Of a DNA stretch of 64,000 bases, positions 10,301 to 27,072 are shown piece by piece. Made by a program: the position numbers and the translations under genes. How positions within the stretch are numbered: the stretch's first letter is position 1; every line of letters starts with the position of its first letter. Location: NCBI GenBank assembly GCA_019914945.1, contig CM034112.1, positions 1,883,001 through 1,947,000 of the forward strand. Direction: 5' to 3'. The notes beneath the pieces are model-generated. The model had not been told where the DNA came from and made no database searches. It worked only from the letters and a program-made list of their open reading frames with translations. The stretch comes from Typha latifolia (taxonomy: Eukaryota; Streptophyta; Magnoliopsida; Poales; Typhaceae).

Positions 10301-13300
10301 CTACAACCCACCCAAATTCCCCAAATTTGAAACCCTAAACCACAATTTATTCTCCAATTGGCTCCATTAGCAAACTAACTGGCGAATTCTCCATTGCCAA
10401 CCAAGAAATCACCAAGATCCCATTCATCCCCTTCCAATTCATGAATTATACATCCAAACAACACCCGGTTCAAGCTAAATCATTCAAGAAAAGATTAAAA
10501 AAAAGGCTAATTTCTATCTAAATCGCACTAAAAATCTAACTTTTACAGTCACATCACCACATTTAGAACCATAACCACATAAACAATGAAAGAGAAAGAA
10601 ATAGAAAAAATTTAGAGCATAACGGAAGGAATGAATCGGGGAGCAAACCCTAGGGCGTCAAATCAAGGATAACGCGATCCAAGTCGAACGGAGGGAAGAG
10701 ATCTGAGAGCGATGCGGTCTCGAGCGCCCCTCGGAAATAGTAAAGCCGTTAGATTTCCTCGTAGGAAGAGTTTGGGATTTTATTTCGGACGTATCCTTTC
10801 ACGCACCCAAAATAAGGACCAGCAAAAGTAACCCATTTAGCGTAACAGAGGTGCGACTTTTGCGCGTGGGGTCGGGGTTGATTTGGGTTTTCTGTTGGGT
10901 GATCAACACTACTTATCTGTAAAGTTATCTAAATCGGGACCCATAAAGTGACCGTCCAGAGCGGTGGGGCCAAGCATGCGGTTGGTGAGTTTACATTACA
11001 GTTCTTAAATGCAAGTGGGCCTAAAGTGAGTTGGTTGCAGTTGGGAGGAATTTTAAGTGAATTAAATTATGCCGAGAAAATTCCCCCCTCTTTTAATTTG
11101 TCCTCTTATAGTGTGTTTTCATATAAATAATTTGTTAGGTGTTCTTTTTTTTTTTCTTTGTAAATAATTTAATATTTCTTTTTGTTTACATTATTTACAA
11201 AATAATTTGGTTCCTTCTTTGTTTTATTAATTTATGGGCATGCAAATTTTACAAATACTTTTACCATTATCATTTATAATTGATGGTCATTGGGTTGTTG
11301 ATGCAAATGATAGAAATTAATTGGGTTAAAATTTTCTTTTCTTATCTATAATACTGGCATCAATGGCCTAAGGTAAAATTTGTAACTAAATTTCTATTCA
11401 AAGTTCTCATTGACTAATTTTGATAGGTCTTCTGAAAGGCTTGATCTAATTGTCCAATTAAATTAGTCTTACTATCTACTGCCCAAATGAGGCCATCTCT
11501 GCATCCTTTTATGCCGCATTGATAGGCTAACTTTACAGTAGAGAGTACAGAATATATAATAAGGTGAGTGACAGAAGAGTACATCAAAGTTTGTTATCCT
11601 GAGAATTATAGAGTAATAAGTGTTCAGATCCCTATAATTTGGTTGAATTATTAATTCCCACGGTATCGCAAGTAATGGCCATTGATCAAATTGTTGCAAG
11701 TGAAAGAACAAATTTCTTTGGGATTAAAAAAAAAGAAAAAAAAAAGAGAGAAGAAGATGAAGAAGAAATACGATAATAGGCCGGGCTTTGCAGCAAAACC
11801 CTAAGCCCATAGCCGTGTAATAGCAATCGGGCTCGGACCAGGCCAAAATCGGTCATTAGGGCCGGAACCGGGCTTGCGAAATGAGCAAATCTGAATGCTT
11901 TATCTGTAATTCTAGTAATTAGCAAAAAAAAAATAGGGTCATTTGTCTGAAAAACTAAAATAGATTTGGATTAGTTTTACTTTGTAGAAATATAGTAAAT
12001 AAGGAATTTATACATCCAACAACAGTAAACTGGTGATGTATAACTAGATTTGGTTACCTCTGCAAAGCAAACAAAAAAAAAAGGTAATCCCATATATATG
12101 AAAATAACCTAAGAATTATATTGCTAAAAACCTCATTTTCATAAGCAACCAAAGAGTGTTCAATAGTTTTACACATATCTTTTTCTTATGCATCATATAC
12201 TTGTAGAATAAGTTCAAACTCTAGAATAAGAGAGATAAGTAGTATAGTTATATTAATATTGAGATAAATAGTTATTTGCTTACTATACTAAGAATAAAAG
12301 ATTTATATCAGAAGAAGATTTTTCTTATTCCATGTTTAAGTGAACCGGGGCTTAAAATGGCACAAGAAGCACTGCATATTTCTCCACCGGAAAGGGAGCA
12401 AGATGCCTTCTTGCAACCAAGGAGAGAGCCCTACTTTTTCTTTCTTTTTATTGGTCTTGACCACCAACTCCACTACCTTTCTTTTGCCACCTTTTAAAAT
12501 GTTCTTCTCCCCTTGAGCAGTAAAAACCTTCATGGAGAAGATATCAAAGTAATCTTCCCAGATATCTGAATTCTGAAGGCAAACATGACAAAGTGGTGAT
12601 CCACATCAGAGTAAAGGCACCGAAAGCTACTGCGATTGATCATCCAAAGGCCCTAATGGCCCTTGGCCTTTGCTTTTTTGCACAACCTTTCTGAGGTGGA
12701 GCCCTTACCAGCAATTTTCCTAATATCTCCACTCACTTGATCCTATTGTAGACCCACAATTGTTTGTTTGGATAAGGATCCAGCCAAGTGTATAGATATC
12801 ACAAATTAAGAGAATAGCTGCTGCACACTGCTTAGGGGTGAGGACAAGAAAGGGTTTAGCAATTTAATCATAGAATATGTGAATGGATGTACTTGGAAAG
12901 CATGTGAGAACAAGCACTTAAGATATGAAAGGAGCATGCCAAACTTCAGAGAGGTTTTTCATGCAACTGGAGACTGTGATTGTAGCTCTTATCCACTGCC
13001 CACTTCACCATCCACTGGAATAAAGCCAAGGATCACAAGCCAACATAGGAAGTTCTTTGGATACCAAGTAGGACAGACAAAAGAACTGCTCTCTATTGGC
13101 TTTTGAGCATTATTATGGTTACAATAAATGTCACAGAATCTCGCAAAAAGATACACTACCAAGTTGAGGTTTGTGCAGGGTACTCGCCCCTTATCTCTTA
13201 TATCATGAAGAGAGGATTCTATGGACCTCCACAAGAGACAATTGATGCACAGAGAAGATTATACCTTTAATACAAGATTGATATATAGGAAAGAGAAGAA

Positions 13301-13584
13301 AGTGTTAATAGGAAGCTTAAAATGGCATCATCCCCGCATGCTAATTTCTGCAAGAGGCTGAATGTGACAAGCAACTTTTTTTTTCCATGGAAAGATCGTA
13401 GAATTGTAGGCATAAAGTTTCATTCATTCATTGAAGATGCCCTAATACACAAAAGGAGAGGAAAAGTAGGGTGACGACCAAATAACACAAGCCCCACATG
13501 AAGCCCAATGTTTATATGCATTCTGGACCTATATAAAAAGGGAGAAAAATAAACTTTACAATCTCTTGTGGTAACAATACTCTT
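10301..13584. other. F-box gene 5' region and intergenic DNA
   Basis: 10301-10760 holds the likely 5' leader and leader intron of the F-box gene, including a telo-box-like aaaccctaaacc near 10329. 10760-10900 is its probable promoter. From 10900 to about 13300 I see no gene, only AT-rich DNA and unrelated short frames. 13300-13584 is the probable 3' UTR of the PP2C gene. Confidence 0.5.
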
Positions 13585-15664
13585 CTACTCCACTATTCCC
13601 TTGAGCAAGTTTATGCCCTCTGCAGAGACACATCTCCTTACTCCGGATCTTGGAACCTCGATACGAGGGGGTGGATATGGAGAGAAGCAAATGACCACCA
13701 CAGTTAGATTATCGCAAGTTTTTCGCTTCAGTGCCTGCCGCACTAGCTCCCTTGAGCACCTCTCGGGATCATTATGAGCTATGAGCTCTTTCCTGGTTAA
13801 CGTCACGGCGCACTGGCTAGTCATCACATCCCAGAGGCCATCACAGGCCATTATTAAGAATTCATCTTCCTCTGCGAGAGTCATCTCCTGCAATTCAGGC
13901 TCTGCGCTCAAGGGACATTCAGAACCTTTGGGGCCTTTCATGTGCCAATCACCGAGGGCCCTTGCTACAGATAGCTGGCCATTAAGATAGCCATCATAAA
14001 TGAAGCCACCTAGTTTCTCAATTCTAAGCCTTTCACTGTTGCAGCTGGGCTTATGGTCTCTAGACAGTTCGACTGCTCGACCACGCTTACCTAGCACGGC
14101 TCGGCAGTCACCAACATTGGCAATGTGCAGAGTCCTGTATGATCAAGATGGGGGTGTCAGGATGATCAATAAATTGAACTGGTGAATTTGAAAGGCAGCA
14201 ATGTGCTTGGTTTATAGTTAAGAATGAACAAACCAGACAATCTTAAAGCAAAGTATCAGTTCAAATTGCACATGTAATTTTGGTGAATCAAGTGTGATAT
14301 TGCTAGTCAACCAATCGATAAAAATAGATATTATTGATTCCGAAGACTCGACCATCTATAACCCATACTTGATAATTCTGTGATAAGGACAATGTCTTAG
14401 AAATGATATGGATGTCTATCAACGATAAGCAAATGACCATTGCTTTCTAATCGATAATTTTTAATTGATAACACAAAAGTTTCTTCTCCTAACCACATGT
14501 GGTTAAAAAAATTAGGTAGTTAAACAGTTCTTAATTTAGAGCACAACAAAGCCTGTTAGGTCTCACCAACATTTCCCACCAACAGTTTTAAATTCAGCGC
14601 ACAAACTAATTGTAGTCAAACTACTTAGAGTTTATAATTTTCTAAAGCCTTAAAGGAGAAAACAGAGGTAGATGGTGGATCCTGAAATCAGACCTAACCT
14701 TCCAAAAATGAGAGCAGTCAAGGCCGTGGTTCCTGACGAGTTGTCTACAGATTTGTCATCAGCAATAGCATAATCAGCTCTCACAAATGCACTCTTGATA
14801 GCCTTCTGAATGCAACTGGGAAAATGATCGTCTTTGATTATAAAGTTGAGAATGTTCTTTTGGACAAAGGCTGCCGCATCTTTGCCATCATGGCCATCAA
14901 AAACCTGCCCATGTAAATTGCCTGGTCTTAGAAACTAGTACAGGTAATGTTTTATTGCATACAAACTATTAGAAGTGAAATCATTTGGAACTCTAAAGGT
15001 CAAAACAAAATCAAGCAACAATATTAAGGAGAAAAATGAGAGAACATAAGAACAAGATCATATCGAAAATGCCATACTCTATGAGGGATAGTAAGACCAT
15101 GAACATGGACTGAAAAAAAGTACTAATCAGATGCGACTGATGAACAACCAAAGGTAAAAGGTCAAGGAATGCACACCCCATAGAAGGCCCCTGGTGATGG
15201 AATTCTGGCAAGGACACCAAGATGATCTATCAAATTATCTACACAGATGTGCTCATCTTCCATGAACTTCTTTTGCCCAATGTCGGTGCAGCTTCCAGAC
15301 CGAAACACAGGCAAGAACCCTGGCGGCCCAGGAGAGTCAGACTGCAAGCACAGGTTCCCAATACCCAAATCCTAAAAAAAGCCATTATAAGTTCACCTTC
15401 TAGCACCATGAAAAAGGAGCTAAATAGAATATTAAAGCTGAACAATTCAGTAACAGGACATACAATTTTTCCAGCTTCCTCCAATCTAGCAGTACTCGCA
15501 CAGTGCCTCATCAGCGTGCCGTGCCGAGGAGGTTTCCTAGACTTCACTTCCTCTGCGTCCTCTATATTGTTGGCATCCGACAAAGACCCATTCTCCTTGC
15601 CCATGCACTTGCCATCTAAAATTGCTAACGGAGTTGAGAGATCAGCCGCAGCTGCCATCTTCAT
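13585..15664 (-). CDS. PP2C: Protein phosphatase 2C, clade G (PP2CG1-like)
   Basis: Four exons (minus): 15464-15664, 15177-15371, 14699-14904, 13585-14134. They join in phase to 383 residues. All PP2C landmarks are present: DIG-KK-MEDEH, FYGVFDGHDG (residues 130-139, metal-binding Asp135), [44 protein letters not shown] and DNLTVVV. The C-terminal [10 protein letters not shown] matches Arabidopsis At2g33700 (PP2CG1), a clade G enzyme tied to ABA and salt responses. It is a Mn/Mg-dependent Ser/Thr phosphatase. The usual HGG of plant family members reads HDG here; that position varies in PP2Cs, so activity is not ruled out. I chose the ATG at 15664; another in-frame ATG lies at 15658. The upstream frame starts with GTG and is not used. 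Confidence 0.93.
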
Positions 15665-17036
15665 TGACACAATTCGTCGGTAATAAAACCTACAGCTTTA
15701 AACTAACCCTTGCTCTAAGCAGCAAGGCTAAAAGTAATCCAAACTTAATCGCACAAGGTCTCTGGTCTTCTCAGTCGGATCAACAACCTATGGCCTCAAG
15801 ATTGAAGAGAATCCACTTAAATCCAATGTAACCAACTTTAATTAATTTCAATGATTCCAACAAAAATTAATGCTCTCCTACTTCCACCAAACATCCAAAT
15901 CCCCTGAAAAAAAAATCCCAAAAACATACAAACCCCCCAATTTTTTTTTTTTATCAAGTTGATAAACCGAAAACCAGAAATTGAAGCATCGATTGATATA
16001 CGAAATCTCAATCACATTCCGGTTCCAGAGTCCCCTGCACACAATCAACAGTCACATTTAAACCCAGTAAAACCAGCCCAATGTTCCACCTTTCAAGCAC
16101 AAAGCTAAAGCCTCACAGATAATTGTATCAAAACTAAGTCGCGATTGAAGAACAAACCTCACAACAGGTCAAATCTTCCTTGATAAATCCCCAAAGAATG
16201 CGAATTTGCAACAAATTCTGGTATACGCTACAGGCTAACTCTATTACCAACCAATGGAACCCACCTCGATTATACTCCTCTGGGTTGGAACGCAAGAAGT
16301 TAAAAGAGAAAAAGAAAAATCCCCAAAGGAATGGCTGAAAGAGGAGGAATCGAAAGCTTCTAGCTTTGTAGGAGAGGAAGAGGAGAGACTAACTTCTGGG
16401 AGGAGGAAGAGTGGTTATTTAATGACCCGGGGAAGACTGCCTCTTCCGGTTATCCGGTTAAGTCTTGTAGCTATTGGGGACCAACGAGGACGGACACGTG
16501 TCGATCGTTGTACGCGGCGCAGTAAACAGACCTGGCTATCCCCGTGTGTCAGATTACTCGTACGATGGAAATGGACGGGTCGATTTTGTTATCTCTATTT
16601 GCACGTGCACGAAAGGCAATTTAATTTTTTAAACCGCCCGTACCGTCTCGTTTCGGCTTATGATTGGCTCAAATTTATTGTTGAATAAAAAAATAAAAAA
16701 ATAAAAAATTTATTGGTGCGATTTTTTGTCTTCTTCGCAAGGTTGAGGCCTAAATCCTAAATCTACAAATGACCAAATAACTAGGATCATAATCTTGTTA
16801 TAAACACGAAATGCAAGAGAGATGAACATTAGATGAACAATTATTAATGCCCATTTGCTTAATCTAATTATAATCTATTTATTAAACGTCAATAAAACAA
16901 TAGTCTAGGAAGAAAATAGTTGAAAAGAAAAGGGAAAATTATTACATCTTAATGGTGGTTGGGGATCTCATCTTCTCACCTACCCTTACTCTCTTCAGCT
17001 TGTTACTTACTCTTCCATCTACTTGTGGTCTTCTGG

Positions 17037-17067
<31 letters not shown>

Positions 17068-17745
17068 CCACATGTTTTGCATGCCTTACTTGCCATCCAA
17101 TATTTATTCCATGAAAGCGTGGATCTCTATTTGGCGATGCTTAAGGTTATTGTCACATCCCGTAGGACTTACAATTTGTCCTCCTTTGTCACCACAAACA
17201 TTAAATTTTGGCAACTGAATAAAAGGATTAAAGGGAAAACTTGTTGAAACAAACTGATGGCGATCCTAACTTGGAGAATGTGCCATGAAGTAAATCAACA
17301 TTTCAAATGTTAATCAGACTTAATGCAACTGATGGTGTTTTGATACAGATTCATCTGGAAAGCTTAAAAATAAGAACCATAGCATTGTAAGTAAAACATT
17401 GGATCAGGTCTTTTATTATACATTCGACGAGCAGTTTGACATATAGCCTCACACAAGTGATAGTAAATGTTGTTTGTCAATGTGACAACAATTGCATTAA
17501 AAGAATTTAATACAAAAAAACATACCATGTCCTAAAAGCTAATGACTGACACTGAAGGAGCACTGAGAAGATTCAAACACTCTCCATATCTGGCACTCAT
17601 AAGCAACAATTCCACAGATCATTCTTCCAGGCATCCTGACAGAAAAAAAAAATGAGACGAAGAGGCAACCTGGGAAGAGTAATGGAGATTGTTTTACCTT
17701 TAAAGAAAGTATCTTGAATGAAGCATCTTTAATGTAGAAGTAGTA
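15665..17745. other. PP2C leader/promoter and intergenic DNA
   Basis: 15665 to about 16420 probably contains the PP2C 5' leader and a leader intron. 16420-16700 is its promoter. A short (TA)n microsatellite lies at 17037-17063. About 17400-17745 is probably the 3' UTR of the phospholipase gene. No further gene is visible. Confidence 0.5.
16493..16608 (-). promoter_or_regulatory. Two G-box/ABRE-type palindromes upstream of the PP2C gene
   Basis: gacacgtgtc at 16493-16502 and gcacgtgc at 16601-16608 are palindromic ACGT-core elements that bind bZIP (ABF/AREB) and bHLH factors. They lie about 0.83-0.94 kb upstream of the PP2C start codon, beyond a likely leader intron. Two close ACGT elements are the usual arrangement of an ABA-responsive promoter, which agrees with the ABA link of PP2CG1. 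Confidence 0.45.
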
Positions 17746-20278
17746 CTACAGTTCACTATTGTGAGCACCAAGCTGGCTAAATAAGATCGCCATGTCCATC
17801 CCCTGTATCATAGTGGGCATGGCTGTTTCATAAGGGCAGTCCTTAGAGAAGCCAGCCTTCTTAGATTTCTTAACTTTCTTGATGCAGCTTTTGAACTTCT
17901 CATGACATCTCACACTCATCAAACCTAAAATAAATTCCATCAGAAAAATATGAGTTAGAACTTAAAATAATTGATGACGAGCTTATTTTAGCATATGGAG
18001 GCAAATGGGTGTGAAGGAGAGGGATAGGGTCAAGACTCAAGATTCAAGATTCAAGACTAAGGATCAATCTGCAGATCGCACCATCTAGATGATGCCAAGT
18101 TAGCATTTCTATTGAAATTTTGGTTCCTGATGATCGTAAGATCTTGTAATGGTAAGACAAAATATCTTTGCCTTTCTGGATGTTCCTCCCCTTCCCCATG
18201 TTACTCGGTTGCAAATTTATAACAAACAATCCAAAATGGCTTGAACTTGGTCTAATTCTAAACATACATATTTCATTCACTATAATTATAATAAAAGAAC
18301 CTCCAAGATAGCTCTATTGTTTAGATCCTAATCAACCGCACGAACATACTGGGATGCTCTATGATTGATTTTTCTTTGATGTAATTGGAGATGGATCTGA
18401 AACTGAGATCTCATCTACAAGATTAGAATATTAGATTGAGATCTCATCTACTCTTAGTTGTATTTCCTATTCAGCGAGTGGACAAAAATATAGCGAAATA
18501 AAATGTGACACATGACAGCATAGAAACTTTGTTGTTAATTGTTGTCCATATACTTCGGAGAGAAACTTAAAACTTAAGGTAGTTGATGGATTTAGTTATT
18601 CCAAGCTAAGCCCCAAACCAGATTTTATTATGTAGGAACTGCCTCTAGCAAGTTGAATAAAGCAAGTTCTATAGCACCCATGAGGTCATAAACATCAACC
18701 TAACATATCTATCTAGAATTCAGCCTCTCTAAGGACCCTTCTTCAGAAGCAGTCGTACAAATGGAAAGTACCTATCATTTCAAGAATCTTGTGATCATTT
18801 CAAAAAATTGCATATTATCTCCATTTGTCTCTCTTCTTCCCTAGACGTCCAAAAAAAATCAAAGCCTTCTAGCTGCCAATTAGCATCTTCTATCCTGCTT
18901 CAAAGCATGAGCTCGAAAAGAACAATTCTACATCAAAATAGAAGAGAACTCCTTAAGTTGATAAAAAGCCAAAAGAGGTAGAGATCAAGAATATTTCATG
19001 CCAAGTATGCAAGTGCTCTAAACTTGGCTTTAGCTTAACCTCGATATCCAATGAAGTTAGCAAAAAACCAGCCTTAGTAACAAGTAACAACCCTTACAGC
19101 CAAAGATTGTCCCTATCTTAAACTGCAGAGCTTGGCAAGTACTCCTAGTCTATCATCACCAGTAACTTTCCTTTCAGATTATCCTTCTGCTTGATTTCCC
19201 ACTAGAAAGACTCTGATCCATGGTGGCCTGTTTACTCGTCTTTCAAATATTATTGATTAACCAATCCTCCTATTGCTTTTGTCGTTAAATTATTCTTCTC
19301 TTTTTCCCCACCTCGATTTGGCCACATACATTCTTCTCTTTTTCCCCACCTCGATTTGGCCACATACTAGTATACCTATTCCTATATAAGGCGTATGTTT
19401 GATAATTCTTACGAGTGCCTACCAACTCTCTGATGCTTTCTTTCTCCTTTTACAGTGGTCCTAGCATCACATTTATCAATCCTATCCACCTATGACCTAC
19501 CCCATATAATTATTGCATCCAGCAAAAAAGATCCTCTTCATTAAATTTTTCTCCGAATGTCTCCTCACCAAAGCTTGGGGTACTACAACAAAGGAGCTCT
19601 TCATACCCTCCAGGTTCGAGTAAATTCATGCATATAATATCTTTAGATGCCTATCTTTGTTTTAAGGGCAATCACAGCACCTACTCTCTTACCAACAAAC
19701 ATCTGAGCAGTTACTCCAAGTAGATATCATTCAATAGCATAACATAACAAACTCGTACACAGATGGATGTAAAGTGAACAGCAAATATTATGATATAAAT
19801 TAAATCACATTACAAATTGAGAAAAAAAGGAAACCTTTTTTCTCAACGCATTCATCATGATCCTTGCAACATGCATCAAGATCATCACACGGTTTCTCCC
19901 CCGGGCAGCCCGACCATCCCACTCCGCAATACTTCCCGTATCGAATCCCCACAGCTACAAAATCCCAACATAATTAATCAAACAATCATACGAAACAAAC
20001 CTCCTAAATCAAATCAAATCGCAGAACTCACAATCGCAGCTTTCGGCAACGCACGATCTGCTGCATCTTACCTACAACGTCAAAATCATCAAAAACCAAA
20101 ACAAAAGGCCACTAATTTGGAACTCGGGATTAGGGTTAATTCTGATCGGATCCAAACAGATGGATACCTGGGTTTGGCGATTGGTCTCGGCGGCGGCGAT
20201 GAAGCACAGGAAGGCGGAGGAGAGGAGGACCGGAAGCAAGGAGAATGGACGCGGCGAGCATCGGAAATCGCGTCGCAT
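17746..20278 (-). CDS. sPLA2-beta: Secretory phospholipase A2, beta type
   Basis: Four exons (minus): 20168-20278, 20032-20071, 19835-19954, 17746-17924. They join in phase to 149 residues, with a 40-bp second exon and a 1.9-kb last intron. Residues 1-31 form a signal peptide (basic start, then LLPVLLSSAFLCFIAAA). The mature enzyme has the Ca-binding loop YGKYCGVGWSGCPG (56-69) and the active site DACCKDHD with His83/Asp84. Exactly twelve cysteines are present (40, 44, 49, 60, 67, 73, 79, 80, 86 and three in the last exon), as in plant sPLA2s. The last exon (GFSKDCPY, GMDMAILFSQLG) matches Arabidopsis sPLA2-beta. It hydrolyses the sn-2 ester of phospholipids, releasing fatty acid and lysophospholipid, in the secretory pathway. 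The C-terminus NSEL resembles the KTEL tail of the Arabidopsis protein and may be a weak ER-retrieval signal. Confidence 0.92.
19292..19367. repeat. Perfect 38-bp tandem duplication in the sPLA2 intron
   Basis: The 38-bp unit beginning attcttctcttttt and ending gccacatac occurs at 19292-19329 and again, apparently without change, at 19330-19367. It lies in the last intron of the phospholipase gene and is pyrimidine-rich. The identity of the two copies suggests a recent slippage event. Confidence 0.85.
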
Positions 20279-21300
20279 TCTTCCGAAGTCGCCCTCGTCC
20301 GCGACGAGGAGAGGAGCGTATCGGAAGAACTGATACTTTTGGAGCCCGTATCGGACGATATCGATATGTACCGGGTCCGAGCTTTCGGGGTCAGAATAGA
20401 ACGGAAGGCCAATAGGCAAATGGGATCACGAGGATTGACGTGGCACGTTTACATTTGCTGCACAATTCTACCAACTTATTTTTTTAGCTTTTTATCATTT
20501 CACACCCTACATAATGTATTAATTACAGTATACGCTCTATTAGATGTGATTTGCATATCCATACTTTCCCTTAACGCAGGGTGTCATTTGCAAATTATAC
20601 TTTCTTCTCTTAATTGTGAAGTCGTGATTAAAAGTAATGATGCGCATTATATTTATGACTCACTAATACATCTTCCAGATTGAAGATGATACGAACATAA
20701 CCCTTTCTTTTTCTTTCTTTATTCCACTTGACAAATGATTCGATCTTAACCATCTCTCTTATATTCTTCTTTAGAAATTATTCGAACTTATCTTGTTCTT
20801 AATGTGGATTAGTTTGGTAATCGGGTTAACAATCAACCTAGATTATATAAGAAAAACTAAATATTTCCCTATATCAAAAATACTATAGCTAATGTAGTTT
20901 CTTAATGATAACTTTTATGGCCAGCTTAGCTAGGATTTTGATTTATGATAAACAATTATTAGGATAGTTGAACTAAAATGGTTCTACTTATGATTAAACT
21001 AAAATTTCCATATTAATTGAAACTAAATCAATAAAAAAATTAGAGGTTTAGAATATCTTTTCAGTATTAATTCATTTTGAATAATATGTATATTATCATC
21101 TTAGTCTACCTTTTTTTATGTTAAATACCATAATCTCTCAAGTGAAAGATTATACAATATGCAACCCAAAAAGGTTTTTTTTTATTTAAAAAAATCCCTT
21201 GCTCAAAGTTTTTATCAATTCATTAAAAAAAATTATTTAGACACAATATTATAATAAAAATAAGGTAACAAGTCCTAGAGCATAAATAAAATAACAACTT
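20279..21300. other. sPLA2 promoter side and AT-rich intergenic DNA
   Basis: 20279-20450 is the probable phospholipase leader and promoter. 20450-21300 is AT-rich with no recognisable gene. Confidence 0.5.
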
Positions 21301-21309
21301 ACTAGCAAA

Positions 21310-22030
21310 GTGTCAACTAAGTAAATGATTCTCTTATAATTCGATAGTCGAAGACGTGCTAAAATACTGAAAAAAAAATATCTATGGCAAAAATGAGCAA
21401 CACAATAGAGAAAAGGAATACAAAAACAGTACAATATTATGACACAACAAGAATCTGGTAGGACAGGAGATCAAGACTAGAGTGAAGTGTCAACTAAGCA
21501 TATGATTCTCTTGTAATTTGATAGTTAAAGATGTGCTAAAAGACTGAAAAAGAGAATCCTCTACAACAGAAACGAGCAACAAAATAGACAAAAAAAATAC
21601 AAAACAGTACGATATTGTGACGCAGCATGAATCCGGTGGGACTGGAGAATCAAGACTAGAGAAAAGTGTGTCAATTAAGCATATGATTCTCTTGCAATTC
21701 GATAGTTAACGACGCACTAGAATGCTAGAAAAGAGAATTCTCAATAGCAAAAATAAACAAACAAAATAGAAAAATAGAATACAAAACAGCACGATATTGT
21801 GACGCATCATGAATCCGGTGGGACTGGAGAATCAAGACTAGAGCAAAGTGTGTCAACTAAGCATATGATTCTCTTGCGATTCGATAGTTAACGACGCACT
21901 AGAATGCTAGAAAAGAGAATTCTCAATAGCAAAAATAAACAAATAAAATAGAAAAATAGAATACAAAACAGTACAATATTGCGACACATTATGAATCTGG
22001 TATAATACAAGGAATCACGACTAGACGCAG
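21310..22030. repeat. Tandem array of four ~180-bp repeats
   Basis: Units start with gtgtcaa-taag at about 21310, 21487, 21668 and 21850 (periods 177, 181, 182). Each contains gattctctt, a cgatagt-a-cga-g segment, a-aaagagaat, an A-rich middle, acagtacgatattgtgacgc, and gaatc-ggt ending in caagactagag. The first ~125 bp of copies 3 and 4 are nearly identical, whereas the last third of copy 2 matches copy 3 best, so the copies form a mosaic as expected from unequal exchange. A degenerate fifth start may follow at 22051. gattctctt and aagagaat within each unit can pair as a hairpin. No open frame runs through the array. Confidence 0.9.
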
Positions 22031-23251
22031 ATGCGTTGGAGCGTCAACACAAGCACATGCATAATTGTTGAAGAATAATTAAAAAGAAACATGTGAGAAA
22101 TTAAGTTAATACATTGCCAAAAGAGTATTATTCCATCAACAAAAGAAAGACATGAAACTATTCGAAAATTCTCTCTTCCACTTTAGAAACGAAATGAAAT
22201 CTTTTCTCTTTAGCAGCTTACCCACTATTTATAGCCTTTAATCAAGCACAGTATTAGACGACAGCAGGATGATAAAAGACTCGTCTTTTCCTTATTCCTT
22301 CCTTCGTCCAAAATCTTACACTGAGCGCAAAGGAGAATCTAACACTTTCTCTCCCCATTAGTCGACTGACACGTGTGCTTTAACAGGTGGGATTGGCCGG
22401 ACCCTACGATCCAATTTTTCTTTTTCTCTTTTTCACTTCCCCCCTTAAAGTTACCTTTAATTGGTTTTACCTACCCCACACAATCTATTATCTATGATAT
22501 GGTTAATTACATCTTTACCCGTCAAACTATTTATCCTCTCACTTTTACCCCACTCAAGCTAAAAAAAAAAAGAAAAAAAAAAGAAAAAAAAAAGAAAGAA
22601 AAAGAAAGCATATACCATGCAATTATCTAATTTGTATCATTGATTTTTTTTCTAATTAATTCAAAATTTATTTATAACAGGAGAGAAAAAAAGGAGGAGG
22701 GTATTTTTATACCTCTGATTAATTAGCTAAAATGTTAACAATTTTTAGCAGAATTTTTAATGAAAGAGATTTACGGATATAATTAGTTCACTACTTTGAT
22801 AATTTAGGGGGGAGGGGGGCAAAATGTAATTATGCCTATGGTATCATCGAGGGAAGCAGTCGGTTTCTTGCGCGCAAGTGTTTGCTATATGAAGCCACTC
22901 TTCTTCCTGCAAAAAATTGCCATTCTCGAATTTGGGGGCAAAGTGCCTGCTTGAGGCTTGGTAACGAGTTCATCTTAGTCTTGATGGTTTAATCTATTGA
23001 TTCCTGTGCATAGAAGTTGAGATTTATGGTTTATATCTTTGTAATTAGCTGTCTGCGTGGATTTCTGTAGCTTAATCCATGTCTTTCAATCTTGTATGTT
23101 AAATTCTTCTCTTCTTGAGGATATGGGTGGAATGTTATGTAACTGCGGATCTAAAAAGTTTCCCTCTTTCTCTTAGGAGATGTGTTGTTTGCGCCGCGCG
23201 CCCAGTAAAAAAAATTAGAGTAATTTGAGCTTGTGCGATACTGGGCCTACG
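22031..23251. other. GLR upstream region with 5' UTR intron
   Basis: A TATA-like tatttatag lies at 22226-22234, followed by single-copy sequence. A G-box (cacgtg) occurs near 22371. The leader of the GLR gene probably starts near 22860 and contains an intron from 22961 (GCTTG/GTAACG) to 23176 (CTCTTAG). The run 22561-22612 is A-rich low complexity. Confidence 0.45.

Positions 23252-27072
<3,821 letters not shown>

Noticed and set aside
19817..20683. 288-codon plus-strand open frame
   Set aside because: It runs antisense across three exons of the phospholipase gene, whose twelve cysteines and splice phases are unambiguous; the plus frame has no domain.
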